Below, one piece after another: positions 36,832-48,222 of a DNA stretch of 64,000 nt. Numbering within the stretch: the stretch's first letter is position 1; each line of letters begins with the position of its first letter. The stretch is from Rusavskia elegans (taxonomy: Eukaryota; Ascomycota; Lecanoromycetes; Teloschistales; Teloschistaceae). The DNA lies in the NCBI GenBank assembly GCA_011316305.1, contig SAUG01000004.1, positions 124,001 through 188,000 of the forward strand, given 5' to 3'. The notes beneath the pieces were generated by a model that worked only from the letters and a program-made list of their open reading frames with translations, was not told the origin of the DNA and made no database searches. Position numbers and translations under genes: made by a program.

Positions 36832-36851
36832 GGTTATAAACCCGGAAGCTC
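36832..36851 (+). promoter_or_regulatory. Primer-binding site of copia-2 (probable initiator tRNA-Met half-molecule)
   Basis: ggttataaacccggaagctc follows the 5' LTR directly. Its complement holds gggtttataacc, which differs by two C/T changes from the anticodon-arm sequence gggctcataacc of initiator tRNA-Met. Drosophila copia is primed from that internal tRNA region rather than the 3' end. The same site abuts the LTR in copia-3 (ending 19071) and copia-4 (ending 55949). Confidence 0.55.
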
Positions 36852-37199
36852 TAGCCGAGTTTAGTTTATAATAGTTATCGTCGTTATTCGCGAGTATTAT
36901 ACCTTTATACTTAATTTCTTTAATTCTTTAACTTTTTTATTTACTTATCGAATCTTCTTTCCTATCTATTCCGATATATATTATTAAACCGTATAGAATA
37001 TAATACAGCGAACGACGAAGTTTATGGTTATACTACTACCTATAAGTATCCCGGTAACTACTAAAATTATAAATAGCTAAGTAGACCCTTTTATCTTACT
37101 TTATAACCCCTTTTAGCCGCTTAAACTACTAACTTCTTTACTTTCGGATAGAATATAAGTCGCTAATTTACTATATATAGATATATTATTATAGGAATA

Positions 37200-39130
37200 T
37201 TACGCTAGATATAGTAGTTAGGCCTTCGAAATATAATCTTCTATAATTATTAGCCCTGTATTCTACTACCTAGCTAACCCTAGCTATCGGCGTACGTTCT
37301 AAAGTAGTCTAGATAGCCGAGTTCCTGCCAGCTATTATAAATAAATATAGGAAGCGACTATCTAGCTAATATAGTATAGGCTAGAACCCTTATAAAATAG
37401 GGGGCTAGTAGACTATATTCCTAGCTATCGTATTTTCCTAACCTCCTAACGGTCTAAGCGAATACCTACTATTTCTAAACTAACTACCGTTTATTTCTAG
37501 AATTTAGAACTATCGAGCCTAGCTTTAGTTTTACTAGCTATATTATCTAGTCCTAAGTAGTATAAAAACTCGAAGCCTCCTGCTTATTACTAAAGACTAT
37601 TATTATATTATTTTACTTTTCGAAGCTTTACCTAACCTATTCTAAACCTTATATCTACCTCTATATTATTATTATTATTAAGGCCTTATACTAATCCTTA
37701 TAGCCTTAAAAGTTTTAAATAACGTTTCTTTTAAAAATTATCTAATAACCTCCGGGTAAGCTAAACCGCCTATAACTTCTAATTTTCTATCGAAAACTAT
37801 AGATTCCTCTATAATTAATAGTAAATCGACTTTATTATCTAGGGCTATCTATTACCTATTAATATTACTCTCTATTATATCTAAAAACGACCCGGACCTT
37901 TTTATAGCTTTTAATTCCCTTCCGATACTTTTAAGCCCGAGTAACTTATTCGGCTTTAAAATTATTAGTTTTCTAGGCTATTTACTATCTGGATCCTCTA
38001 CTACGTCCGACTTCTATAGCGCTATTCCTTACGGAACTCTAACTTAGTCTAATACTAAGTTCGGCGATATATCTACCTCTATACTAATTATAGATAACGC
38101 TAAACTAGGGGGTTCCGGCTACTCTATTAGTATAATTCCGAAGCTTAAGACCCGCTCGGACTATAAAAACTAGGAGGAAGATATTATAGCCTACTATATT
38201 TTTAATAACCTCCGAGCTACTATTAAAGGCTTTCTATTTCCGAATACCTTCGAGTATAAGGAAGAATATATAGAACGCGCCTATATAATAATTAAGACGA
38301 CCTATAGTACTAATACTAAATATTTTATTAAAGATATTATATTAGATACTAAAAAGATACTAGATAAATTCTAGATATAATATAGAGTCTATAGTACCGG
38401 TAAGTTTATAGAATTCGATATCTAGCTAAATATCCTCTATTATAATAGTTCCTTCGAGAATATAGAAGTCTATATAATTAAATTTTATAAGCTTACTAAT
38501 AAGATTTTAGCTATAGGCGTTATTATTTTAGAAAGCCTTTTTATTTTAAAATTCTTTCGGGGCCTTAGTACCTCTTTTAGCTACTTCTAGACCTTATTTA
38601 CCTAAAGTAATATTATTATAAGAAATAAAGATAGGCGAAAATAGAAAATAGTTATTTTAAATAAAACTATTAATACTATTATTAGTAAAGAGTATCGCTA
38701 ACGTAGTAGTACCGAGTCTACTACTACTAGAAATAAAGCCTTCCTATCTATAAATAACCCGAATAAACGAATTATTAAAGTTAATTACTATTTCTACTAT
38801 AACCGAGACGGCTATATAAAGGATACCTATTACGGCCTATATTCTAAATTAAAAAAGGTTTAGATAATAGATAAATAGAAAAATAGCGGCAGTAAACGCT
38901 AGAAAAGTAATAGTAGTAATAAAGGTAAAGGCGGTAAAAAAAAAGATAGTAAAGACGGTAAAAACGATAAATCTAAAGATAATAAATCTAAAAATAAATC
39001 TACCGAGTTCGAAAAATTATTAAACTTTATTATAGTAGTACCGGCCCTTCCTAACTTTAGCTTTATAATTCTCGCTTCTATAGCTTTATCGGCTTTATTA
39101 AATAAACTAGACTTTACTAACGGTTAGATA
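37200..39130 (+). pseudogene. Copia-2 gag
   Basis: A decayed gag region identified by position and by the zinc knuckle at 38786-38830, which reads Y-Y-F-Y-Y-N-R-D-G-Y-I-K-D-T-Y, with Tyr at each Cys/His position of CX2CX5HX4C. A Lys/Ser/Gly-rich tail follows (38860-39010: repeated ggtaaa and agtaat codons). RIP-type stops are frequent; boundaries are approximate. Confidence 0.65.
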
Positions 39131-39149
39131 TTTAATTATATCTATAACT

Positions 39150-42100
39150 ATTATACTATTTTCTAGCGGTACCTCTTTATCGAATCTATTATAAGACCTA
39201 TCTAGAGCGAGCCTATAACCGGTATTAGGAATACTATTAGCTTCTAACTAATCGCTAAAGATACTATTATATATAATTACCTTATTAATAGTAAATACCG
39301 CTCTATAGAATTCTATAATATCCTTTATATCTTTAGGTCCGGTACTAATCTACTATTAATATTATAAATTCAAAAAATAGGTACTAAAGTAATTATTAAA
39401 GATTTTAGCTTTAGCTTTAGTTTTAGTACTCCGGACTTAATATTAACTACCTATATATACGAAGGTCTTTTCCTACTAAATATTAATATTATATAGCGTA
39501 GCTCTATAAAATCTTCTTCTATTTTTTCTTTTTCTTCTTTTCTATCTTTATCCTTATCTTTATTAATACCCGATATAGCCTTAAAGGCCTACGCTAAAAT
39601 ATCGGTAAAAGTAGAAAATATCTAATATACCCGGCTTAGATACTTTAATAACTAGAATTTATATAAATTAGTAGATATATCTATAGAAATCGATCTATTT
39701 AAAATCCCTAAATCTAAATCCGATTTCTATAAAATTTATATTCTAGATAAATAATATAATTAGCTTTATAGGGGCTATATCCGCCCCGGTAGTAGCCCTA
39801 TAGACTTTATTTACGTTAATTATATAGGTTCTATTCGAAAAAATAAGATTCTAGTTATATATAATAGGAGCTAATATATCTTTATTTTTCTAGATAATAA
39901 TATCTAGAAGTATAGTATCTATATAACTAAATTAAAAGACGTCCCCGAAACCCTAAAATACTAGAACTACTTCTATACCTATAATAAAAAAGGCGTTTTC
40001 GTTATTAAATATTTTCGTAGTAATAATAAATTTAGGAGCTATATTATATTTAAAAGCTTCGCTAATAAAGATATCTAGTAGAAGCCTACTATACCTAATA
40101 ATCTATAATAAAATAGTATATCCGAACGTTTCGGATAGATACTAATATATAAAGCCTACCTTATATTAGTTTATAGCGGCTTTAATAAAAAATATTAGCT
40201 ATTATTTATCGAAGCTACTATTTTTCTATATTTCCGGTTATTTAGTAGTAAATTAGATATAATTCTATATAAAAAGGAATATAATAAACTTTTAGATTTA
40301 AACCGATTCTATATTCTAGGTTCCGTAGTATACCTAATATATAGTAAAAAGATTCGGAAATTCTATAATCGGAGCTATAAATATATTTAGTCGGTTACTT
40401 TAGTAATACTATCTATAAACTATTAAATCTTTAAAATAAAATCGTTCGTATCTCTTCCGTAGTATTTAAAGAGATAGGTTAAAACCTAGATTTATTAGAT
40501 CTATAGAAATTAGAGGAATTAGAAAATAAATAGCCTCTACGGAAACGGCAGCGTACTAATAGGGGGTCTAATTCTAGAAGGTTATAACCGTAATCTAGTA
40601 ATCTCTCTATAATATTTAAATTAATAGCTCCCCTAGTATTTTACCGGACTCCTTTTACCCGTAGTTAAATTCTTTTACCGGCTAACCTGCCTACTAGACC
40701 TTATATTACCGAGGTTAATAACTCCGAATTAGATTCTAATAAGTTACTACCCCGCCTTTAAACTATTATATCTCGCCCGTAGACTAACTAAACTACCTAA
40801 CTCTTTATTAAAATTCTATATAATTACCCCGAATTCCGGATACTAGATAATTATAATTATTTATCGCCGGACCCTATTATAAATATTTATATATTTATTA
40901 ATACTATAAAAAAAGGTACTATATTAGATCCTTCTGAACCCTAGTTATATAAAGAGGCTATAGGATTACTCTACGCTAATAAATAGCGTAAAGCTATAGA
41001 AGAAGAACTAGTATTATTAAAACTAAATAATATATAGATACTATATACTAAGATATTACTACTTTCTATAAAATATTTTCTAGAGGGTAAATAGATATAT
41101 AAGATTAAAAGGAATACCGATAGTAAAATTATACGTTTTAAAACTCGCTAGATTATTCGTAGTTTTAAATAGGAAGCCGGTATCGATTTTAATAAAACCT
41201 TCGCTTTTATTATTAAACTAATATTATATAAAGCTATCTTTACTATAGCTACCGCCTATAGTCTAAAGCTCGATTAAATAGATATTAAAATAGCCTTTTT
41301 CTATAGTTATATCGATAAGATTATTTATATATAATATCCTACTAGCTTCGGCGACTCTAATATAATATATAAACTTCGGAAAACCTTCTATAGTTTTAAA
41401 TAGTCGCTTCGGGTCTAGTACTACTACCTCGCTAAATTCTTTACTACTATCGGCTTTAAACTTCTAGAATCCGATTATAGTATTTTTTATAATAATATAA
41501 TTATTATAGGTATTTATATCCTTCTATATAGCGCTAGTTATTAGGATTTCGATAATATTAAAATATATTTAAATAAATATTTTTAAATATTAGATCTAAG
41601 CCCTATTAATTTCTACTTCGGTATAAAAATTATTAGGAACCGGAAACTCCGTACTATTTAGTTAAGCTGAATTACCTATATTAAATAAATTCTAAAAGAT
41701 TATAGCTTCGCTATTTATAAAAATAATATTTCTATTTCTATAGATTCCGGCCTTTTTTTAGAAACCGTTCCTACTAATTAAAACTACCTTCTGCCGATAA
41801 AATATAAATATTAAAGTACTATTAGCTCCTTAATATATATTATATTTAGAACCTGTTCTAATATTATTTTTACTATTTCCGTTATTAGCCGATACTCGTC
41901 TAACCCTATAAACTACTACTAGAATACTATTACTAAGATCTTTAAATATCTATATAGAACGGCTTACTTTATTTTTATCTATAGAAGCGACTTATAGAAG
42001 CTTCGGGGGTATACTAATACCGATTAAATAGATAATTATAAAATCCGATACTCTATTTCTAGATATATTTTTAATATTAGATCCGGTATTATTAGCTAGT

Positions 42101-42530
42101 TATCTAAACGGCAAGCTACTATAATAATATTTACTACCGAAATAGAATTAGATAGAGAAACTAGAGCTACTAAAAAGGCTATTTAGTTAAATTATATTCT
42201 AAATTAGTTATTAATTGATAAATAGGATTTAAATACTACCCTAGATATAGTAACCTTCTATAGTAATAATTAAAGCGCTATTACCTTCGCTATAAACCTC
42301 TAGTTCTATAGTTATACTAAATATATTAATATCTATATTAAGTTCCTATAGGAAAAGGTCGCTAATAAAACTATTAACCTTTAATATATTCTAACGGAGT
42401 AAATAGTTACTAATAGACTTACTAAAGCCCTAAATAAAGGTAAATTCGAAGCCTTCCGTACAGTATTTAGGCTCGAAGACCCTAAAACGCTCTAAACCTT
42501 AAACGATAATAGCGATAATCTATTTAAATA
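39150..42530 (+). pseudogene. Copia-2 pol: protease, integrase, RT, RNase H
   Basis: Domain order protease-integrase-RT-RNase H is typical of Ty1/copia. RT is clear at 41090-41210 and RNase H at 42310-42460 (YINIYIKFL, then KVANKT). The catalytic Tyr-Val-Asp-Asp region is missing here: next to 41517, tatttat is joined straight to atccttctat, while copia-1b (3276-3287) and copia-3 carry nine additional bases coding I-N-N. So this copy has lost the active site by an in-frame 9-bp deletion besides RIP damage. Confidence 0.85.
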
Positions 42531-42553
42531 AAGATCTTTCTAATAATAATTTC

Positions 42554-42578
42554 CCCCGGAATATAATTAATTCCGGGG
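42554..42578. other. Hairpin between copia pol and ORF3
   Basis: ccccggaat (42554-42562) pairs with attccgggg (42570-42578) around a 7-base loop. Equivalent hairpins occur in copia-3 (about 13384-13408), copia-1b (about 4298-4318) and, with mismatches, copia-4 (about 52290-52312). It could mark a terminator, an RNA signal, or the start of a subgenomic transcript. Confidence 0.6.
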
Positions 42579-42959
42579 TAATACCGATTACTATATATCT
42601 ATAAGTATTATTTTCGGAAAGTATAATATATACTATAGGGAGTAGTTAAACCTTTAAGTAACTCTAGGCCTTATAGGTCTATCTATATAATACCTGTATC
42701 GTTTTTAAATCGCTATATCCCTTATATACTTTCCGATAGTTTATTCGATCGAAATCTATATATAATTATTTATACCCGGATTCGTTCTTCTATTTTAATA
42801 GTAAAACGCTAAAAATATACCTTTAGTCTAAACCCTATTAAATTCTATATTAAATCTAATATATTAACTGGTTTTAATACTAATTAAAGTATTCTAGCTA
42901 CTTAGTACTTAACTAGATACTATATAAAGCCTTTCGGAACTAGCGTAGATATACTATAG

Positions 42960-43960
42960 TTAGTATTCTAGCCGCTAGCCGCCTGCTATATACTTTTACC
43001 TGCTATCTACTACTACTATATTTTTCGAATATATCTTTACTAATCCTATACCGTCTAATATATAGGTTATACTATTCGATTCCTTATATTCTACGCTTCT
43101 ATTTAATACTATTTATAGCTATTATAGATTTAAATAGTTTTTAAAAATTTAACTTTACTATCTATATTCCTAGAGAACTTAACCTATATATATATATCGA
43201 AGTTTTTAATAAACTATTCGATAACTTTTAAACCTATATCGCCTTTATAAACTATAATAATAATCTGCCCTATTTCTATCCTCGAATACTATCCTATCTA
43301 AACCTCGAATCTAAATACTATTAGATAAAAGATAATATTAATAGCTTTTAGAATCGCGATATCTTTAGCCGTTTATAGCTAGATAGCGATAATATATAAA
43401 TACGTATCGGAGTCTTCGCTACCTAGCTATACTACTAAATTAATTACGGGATTTTATAGGAATTCTAAAAATAGTACTATTAGGGCGCTATAATTATTAA
43501 TAATCCGAGAACTTATATTAATCTTCAAGGCTATAGTAAGTACCTTTATATCTAGGACTGTCTAGGCGATATAACCTTCGATATATCGATAAAAGTTTAT
43601 AATATTCTAATAGACGTTTAATATACGCTTTTTAAATAAGTTAAAAAAAAATATAATATCTATATTCTATAGTACTTTAGTAGCGATAATAACGACCGCT
43701 TGTACCTATAACTTACTACTAAATAGGTACTTTCGATTACCGAAGCCCTAGATACGCCCTTTAAATTAGGCGATATCCGTTTTAAATACTTTAAATAGAT
43801 TTATATTATAAACTAGTATCTATACCAGTATTCTACAAAGTATACTACTATTATAGAGGGTTTAAAATACTATAGAAGCTATAGAAGCTCTATTTTCTTT
43901 TATCTAGACTTCGATTTTTATATTTTATATACGCAGATCTATTATAGGAAACTTATTTTT
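42960..43960 (+). pseudogene. Copia ORF3: additional frame between RNase H and the 3' LTR
   Basis: A single frame (codon starts 2 modulo 3) is readable from about 42962 to 43960 with only TAA/TAG stops. As read it includes LYIYIEVFNKLFDNF (43178-43222), INNPRTYINLQGYSKYLYI (about 43499-43555) and ALDTPFKLGDIRFKYFK (about 43745-43795). The same frame is present at 4700-5560 (INNPKTYINSRGYSKYLYI, then GDIRFKYFK) and on the minus strand in copia-3 and copia-4. The first 60 codons are hydrophobic and stop-free, but RIP itself favours Leu, Ile and Tyr codons. No domain is recognised. It could be an accessory (env-like position) gene or a captured gene. Confidence 0.6.
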
Positions 43961-44123
43961 TTATTTTATCTTCCTTATAATATATATCCGCTATAGAAGT
44001 TTTTTAAATCTTATCCTTGTATTATATATAAACTCTTTTTCCTATAGATTTTTTAGCGAGTATATAGTAAACCTATTTAATTTTTACTTTCGGTACGTAT
44101 ATAGTATATTATTCGTATAGGAG

Positions 44124-44299
44124 TATTAGAAGTACGTATTATATATAACAGCTATACTAAGGCGCTAAGGGCGCTAGCACCGATTAGGCCTAGTAGATCT
44201 AGGCGCCAAGGCCCTGCCACCTCCTTCTTATATATTTAGTCCAGGCGAAAGCCCACTTTAGTAAATCAAGCCTGATGTTCCACACATATGATTTCAATA
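44124..44299 (+). repeat. 3' LTR of copia-2
   Basis: The inner left end is mutated (attatatataacagcta); the outer right end is unmutated (gttccacacatatgatttca). 176 bp. Confidence 0.93.
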
Positions 44300-44304
44300 T
44301 AATA

Positions 44305-45151
44305 TCTATATACGATTTAATAAAAATAGAATAATAGTCTTTAATATCGCTAAGTTTTTTATTCTAGGCTAATCTACGCTAAATAGCTAAAGCGTTCTCT
44401 ATAAAGTTCGGTTTAGTATCGTTAATAAAGTATTAACTACTATAGAAAACGGGGTCCGCGATAGTTATACTATAAAATAAATAGTAGTATTTATAGCGGC
44501 GGAGCTAGATATAAGAGATATAATCGTTATATTTATAATCTTTAAAGTTAGGAGGCTTCTTATTATAGGCGTCCTATACTACGTAGGCTATAGAGATATT
44601 AGGGGTATTAGGAGGAATAGACCTACGTAACGGCGGATAAAAATCTCTACTAGGAGGCCCTAGTAGTCTTTAGTTAAAGCTACTATAGCTAGAATAATAA
44701 CGATCTAAACTAGTATAGCTGCTTCTATAGTTCGTATAAAGACGATTGAAAGGTCGGTTATACCTATTATTAGGTCTATCTTTATTATTACCGTCGTAAA
44801 AAGAGTTATCCCTAGGAGTACCTAGAGTACTCCCGAAACTAATTTCTTTTTTAGGAGGGTCGTTTTCTATAGTAGATACGGTCCCGAATTAGGTCGTAAA
44901 TAAATTATTTAAAGGAATCCTATAGCGAGACTTCTAATTTATATATATTTTAGAAAAGGCCGTATTCTTATTATATACTATTATTCGCTCTATACTAGTA
45001 CCGAGCTAAAAGTAGAAGGAGTATTTTAGTTAGGAACTTATATTCGAACTTAGAGAATCTCGTTTATAAAGATAGGTAAAACCGGTTTAAAAAAGCTTTA
45101 ATAATAGGGTAAAGTTAGATCGTTTATAGTCTAAAAGGTTATTACTACTAG
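44305..45151 (-). pseudogene. Gypsy A leader and 5' part of gag
   Basis: The remainder of gypsy A between copia-2 and its own 5' LTR. On the minus strand it is the leader and first part of gag; no motif is certain. The primer-binding site should abut 45151, where the minus strand reads ctagtagtaataacc, but I cannot match it to a tRNA after RIP. Confidence 0.6.
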
Positions 45152-45366
45152 TATAGAATTCTAAGCTAATTTTCTATAATTAAAAAGAAGTAAGGCATTT
45201 ATATATATAAATATTTCTACGCTAGACTTATATCCGTTCCTATACCCGCTTTTATAATTAGCGACCGGATTAGTTAGTATCCGAATTCGTATATAACTAT
45301 ATAATCCAAATATATATTCTATAATCCTTTAAACCGTTCGTATGGTTCAGAACCCTGACCACTATA
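45152..45366 (-). repeat. 5' LTR of gypsy A (215 bp)
   Basis: The outer right end keeps TpG/CpA (gtatggttcagaaccctgac); the inner left end is mutated (tatagaattctaagctaatt). Confidence 0.9.
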
Positions 45367-46081
45367 TAAAACTATTTAATTTATAATTATTTATTTCGTA
45401 AATCTACTATAGCTATTAAAAGTATAGATAAAGTATTTTTAATTATATTTATAACTCTAATTATTATTTTTATCTAATAATAATTAATCTATTATTATAG
45501 TTTTAGGGAATTTAAAATCGCTAGAATACTAGAATATTTATAAAAATTGTTGAAATTTACTAAAAACTTAGCTATAGTAGTAATATAGCTAATTTTACTA
45601 TCGAGTTTCTATTTAAAATAAAAGACGATAATATTAAAAATATCGTTATAATTAATAATAAAAACTAGATAATAGAAAGATATTCTACTAAATAAAATAA
45701 TACTAAATTTAAAAATATAAAAGTTTCGCTAGAAATATTAATTTTTATTAGGACGAAAATAAAAATACAAATAAAGATATAAAAAAAGAGAAAAATATAA
45801 AAAAAAGCGGAAGCGGAAACGGAAACCGAAAATAATAAAAATATAAAAGAAATTATTAAACTATCTAACAAGTTACCTATATCTAGAATCTAGAAATAGT
45901 GATATTAAATAAATATATTACTTCGATATATTACGGTATTCTATTATTAATCAAAAAATAGATTTTATAATATAGAAAAAAAGGTTTTAGCGATTTTAAC
46001 AAATTAAATCTAGATATTCGGATTCGATCCGAAATCGAATTAAATCGAATTTTAAAATAATCGGACCCGACGGCTAATCTA
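45367..46081 (-). mobile_element. hAT-2 terminal part
   Basis: Continues hAT-2 from 23532 after the taaa duplication and ends at 46081 with cggacccgacggctaatcta, the RIP form of the hAT terminus. It is the reverse complement of 8356-9080 of hAT-1. The 8 bases beyond the end, tattcgat (46082-46089), would be one copy of the target duplication. An apparent reading frame at 45665-45871 on the minus strand is only the complement of a Lys-rich low-complexity tract. Confidence 0.75.
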
Positions 46082-47560
46082 TATTCGATTAATGATCGGT
46101 TCCGTAAATAATATAGTATTAGTACTCTAGCGTTTAATTTACGGTATAAAAACGAGAATTTAAATTTTTATCAATTCAAATTAAAAAATTCTATCAAATC
46201 AGTTCGAATTTATTTTATAATACGTCTATAATATATATATCTATAGTTTACTGAAAATATAATATAATGAAAATTATATAAATATATATAAGCTTTATTT
46301 ATACTATTAATCATTTGGATTTTTATTTAAATTTTTTACGATTTTATTATTAGAGGCGCTAATTCGATTAAACTATATAATTATTTAGTATTTAAATCTC
46401 TTATAGAAAACTCGAATTAAAAATTTCTAAAAAAGCTAGATTTAAATTAAAATCTAGAAGGAAATCGTAATTTATTTAATTTTATTAATTAATTTATTTT
46501 ATTTTAATTAACAACGTCTAGGCCGAGATAATTTTTTAAATAATCTCTTTATATAATTCCTATATACACTCTATATAAAAATCGATTTCGTCGATAGAAA
46601 AAACTTAAATATTAGATTAGTTTTCGAGGGATTCGAATCTTCGACCCGCCGGATTAATTCCGTTAACTCCGAAAAACGCTAGATCCGTTGGGTTTCCAAG
46701 TCGCGCAGCGTTGCCACTGCGCCATCCAAGCTATATATATATATATAAATATTCTGTAATCGTTTTCTTTTTATCTTCTTTTATTTATATCTATAACTAC
46801 TACGGATATATTTAATTTCTACTATCGTATTTAACGTATATATCTTTCGTAGTAATTTAAACTATAGATCAATAGATATAGAACTTCTATTGAAAATACT
46901 ATAATTACGATTACATTTTTTAAATTTGAAAAAATAGAATTCGAAACTGTTAAATTCGAACTATTTAATAATATCGACCGAATTCTCGCTAGTTCGTCTA
47001 CTATAACGAATTTTAAATCCCGAAAACTATTAATTCTAATATTAATATTAAAGGTTTTTATTTCGAATTCGTCGAAATCGTATAATTTTAGCGATCGTAT
47101 TAAATTTCTAGTAAAAGTTTTTATTTTACTAAAAATCGAAATTATAACTATCGAATATCTGGATAGAAATAGTAGATTGTTTAAATTCGAATATAATTAT
47201 AGACTAAAACGAAATATTTTTAAAAATAGTAAAAAATTATATTATTTTTTAATAGATAGTTTCAGATACTATAATAATAGTATATAAATATATTTATTTC
47301 GAATTAGAATAATAAAATCAATATAGAAAACAATAAATAATATAAAATATATTTTTATATAAAATATACTGTAATTGAAAAGAAAATATAATAAAATAAA
47401 TACGATTAACGTTATAAATTTTTTCTAAATATTTCTTTTAACTATAAATAATCTTTATAATATAAATTGTAATTAATATCTTCGTATATAAATAATGATA
47501 CTAAAACGAATATATATATCAATTCAATTATAATTTCGAATGGAAACTCTATAAAAAAGA
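46082..47560. other. Unassigned AT-rich spacer
   Basis: No match to the LTR or hAT families, and no coding frame. It holds the tRNA-like site at 46625-46733 and an adjoining (TA)n run (46734-46750). The rest shows RIP-like composition. Confidence 0.5.
46625..46733 (-). ncRNA. tRNA-like Pol III unit (tRNA pseudogene or SINE head)
   Basis: The minus strand carries an A-box-like tggcgcagtggc (46713-46724) and a B-box-like gattcgaatcc (46628-46638), about 85 nt apart. The T-arm reads gaaga-ttcgaat-ccctc, and two G-to-A reversals of RIP type would make a perfect 5-bp stem. The half 46670-46733 retains normal CpA/TpG. No matching acceptor stem could be drawn and the spacing is too wide for a simple tRNA, so a SINE or intron-containing relic is likelier. 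A related 3' part lies at about 48390-48455. Confidence 0.4.
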
Positions 47561-48222
47561 CCACGAATATATAGATATAATGTCTATAAATAACGATAAC
47601 TATTACAAATTCAATCGAATCAAATTTCCGTATTAAAAATCTATTAAAACTAGATTGGCCATTTCGGATCGGGTTCCCGTCGAATTCTATAACCCGACTC
47701 GATTTTTTAGCGCGTCGAACCGGTTCGACCCGCTAAACGGTCGGGTCCGGGTCGAACCCGGATTAAATTCGGAAATCTGCTAAACTTTCTATATATAGTA
47801 TTATTTTATATATATCAATATATTAAATATATATTAAAGATAATAAATTAAACTATTATATTTATATTTACTATAACCTTTCTAGCTAGCGTAGTTAATT
47901 AATTAGAATTTTTTTAAATAAACCGGTATAATTTTTATACTAGAGTTATACTTTAATACTAGAGCTTAGCGCTAAGATTTCATCTTAGCGGGTCGGATCG
48001 GGTTAGCTAACCCGAGTTCGAAACCCGACCCGACGGCCAGTCTAATTAAAACGATATATAAAATATTGAATTTAATATATTAAAATCGGTATTCGTTTAA
48101 ACTAAATATATATAAAAAATAGTAAAACTTTAACGTCTAGAATTATTAAATCTAATCGATACTAACGTTTCCGGCGTTATAATATAACTGTTAAACGTAG
48201 TGAATTCATCGTATTTTTAACA
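47561..48222 (-). mobile_element. Ancient copia leader and LTR, split by a MITE
   Basis: 47561-47641 matches the copia leader and 47642-47650 plus 48053-48222 matches the family LTR, ending gtatttttaaca. After removing the 394-bp MITE and its 8-bp duplication the LTR is about 179 bp, normal for the family. It is the most diverged LTR in the window. Confidence 0.75.
47651..48044. mobile_element. hAT-type MITE (394 bp) with perfect 8-bp target duplication
   Basis: Termini tagattggcc... and ...ggccagtcta are inverted repeats, flanked by ATTAAAAC on both sides (47643-47650, 48045-48052). Its right end copies the left end of the large hAT elements (gaaacccgacccgacggcc) and its left end copies their right end (compare 61912-61980), so it is a deletion derivative of that family. 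It includes a 9-bp perfect stem with a 3-base loop at 47970-47990 that is not RIP-mutated. It sits inside the ancient copia LTR. Confidence 0.9.

Larger units (their letters stand above)
36656..44299 (+). mobile_element. Copia-2: complete-length Ty1/copia retrotransposon (7644 bp)
   Basis: LTRs lie at 36656-36831 and 44124-44299 (176 bp each), with a perfect TAATA duplication (36651-36655, 44300-44304) in gypsy A gag. Order: 5' LTR, primer-binding site, gag (zinc knuckle 38786-38830), protease and integrase (about 39150-40500), RT (41000-41900), RNase H (to about 42530), hairpin (42554-42578), ORF3 (about 42960-43960), 3' LTR. RT reads RWIIRSFK and AGIDFNKTFAF at 41140-41210. RNase H ends with NRLTKALNKGKFEAF (about 42411-42455). 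RIP stops occur throughout. Confidence 0.95.
23533..45366 (-). mobile_element. Gypsy A: Ty3/gypsy retrotransposon, minus strand, split by three later insertions
   Basis: LTRs of 215 bp lie at 23533-23747 (3') and 45152-45366 (5'), with termini tgtag...ctata. A target duplication taaa (23529-23532, 45367-45370) lies in hAT-2. Removing gypsy B (27590-34288), the solo LTR (34872-35047) and copia-2 (36656-44299) leaves about 7.3 kb, a normal gypsy size. Minus-strand order from right to left: gag with zinc knuckle (36271-36312), protease, RT (YLDN at 34654-34665), RNase H (27200-27580), integrase (about 26000-27000), end of pol (about 25730), then an antisense frame on the plus strand, and a purine-rich tract beside the 3' LTR. 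Confidence 0.9.

Noticed and set aside
45665..45871. 68-codon hydrophobic minus-strand frame resembling a membrane protein
   Set aside because: It is the complement of a Lys/Glu-coding low-complexity tract of hAT-2. Hydrophobicity is a compositional effect.
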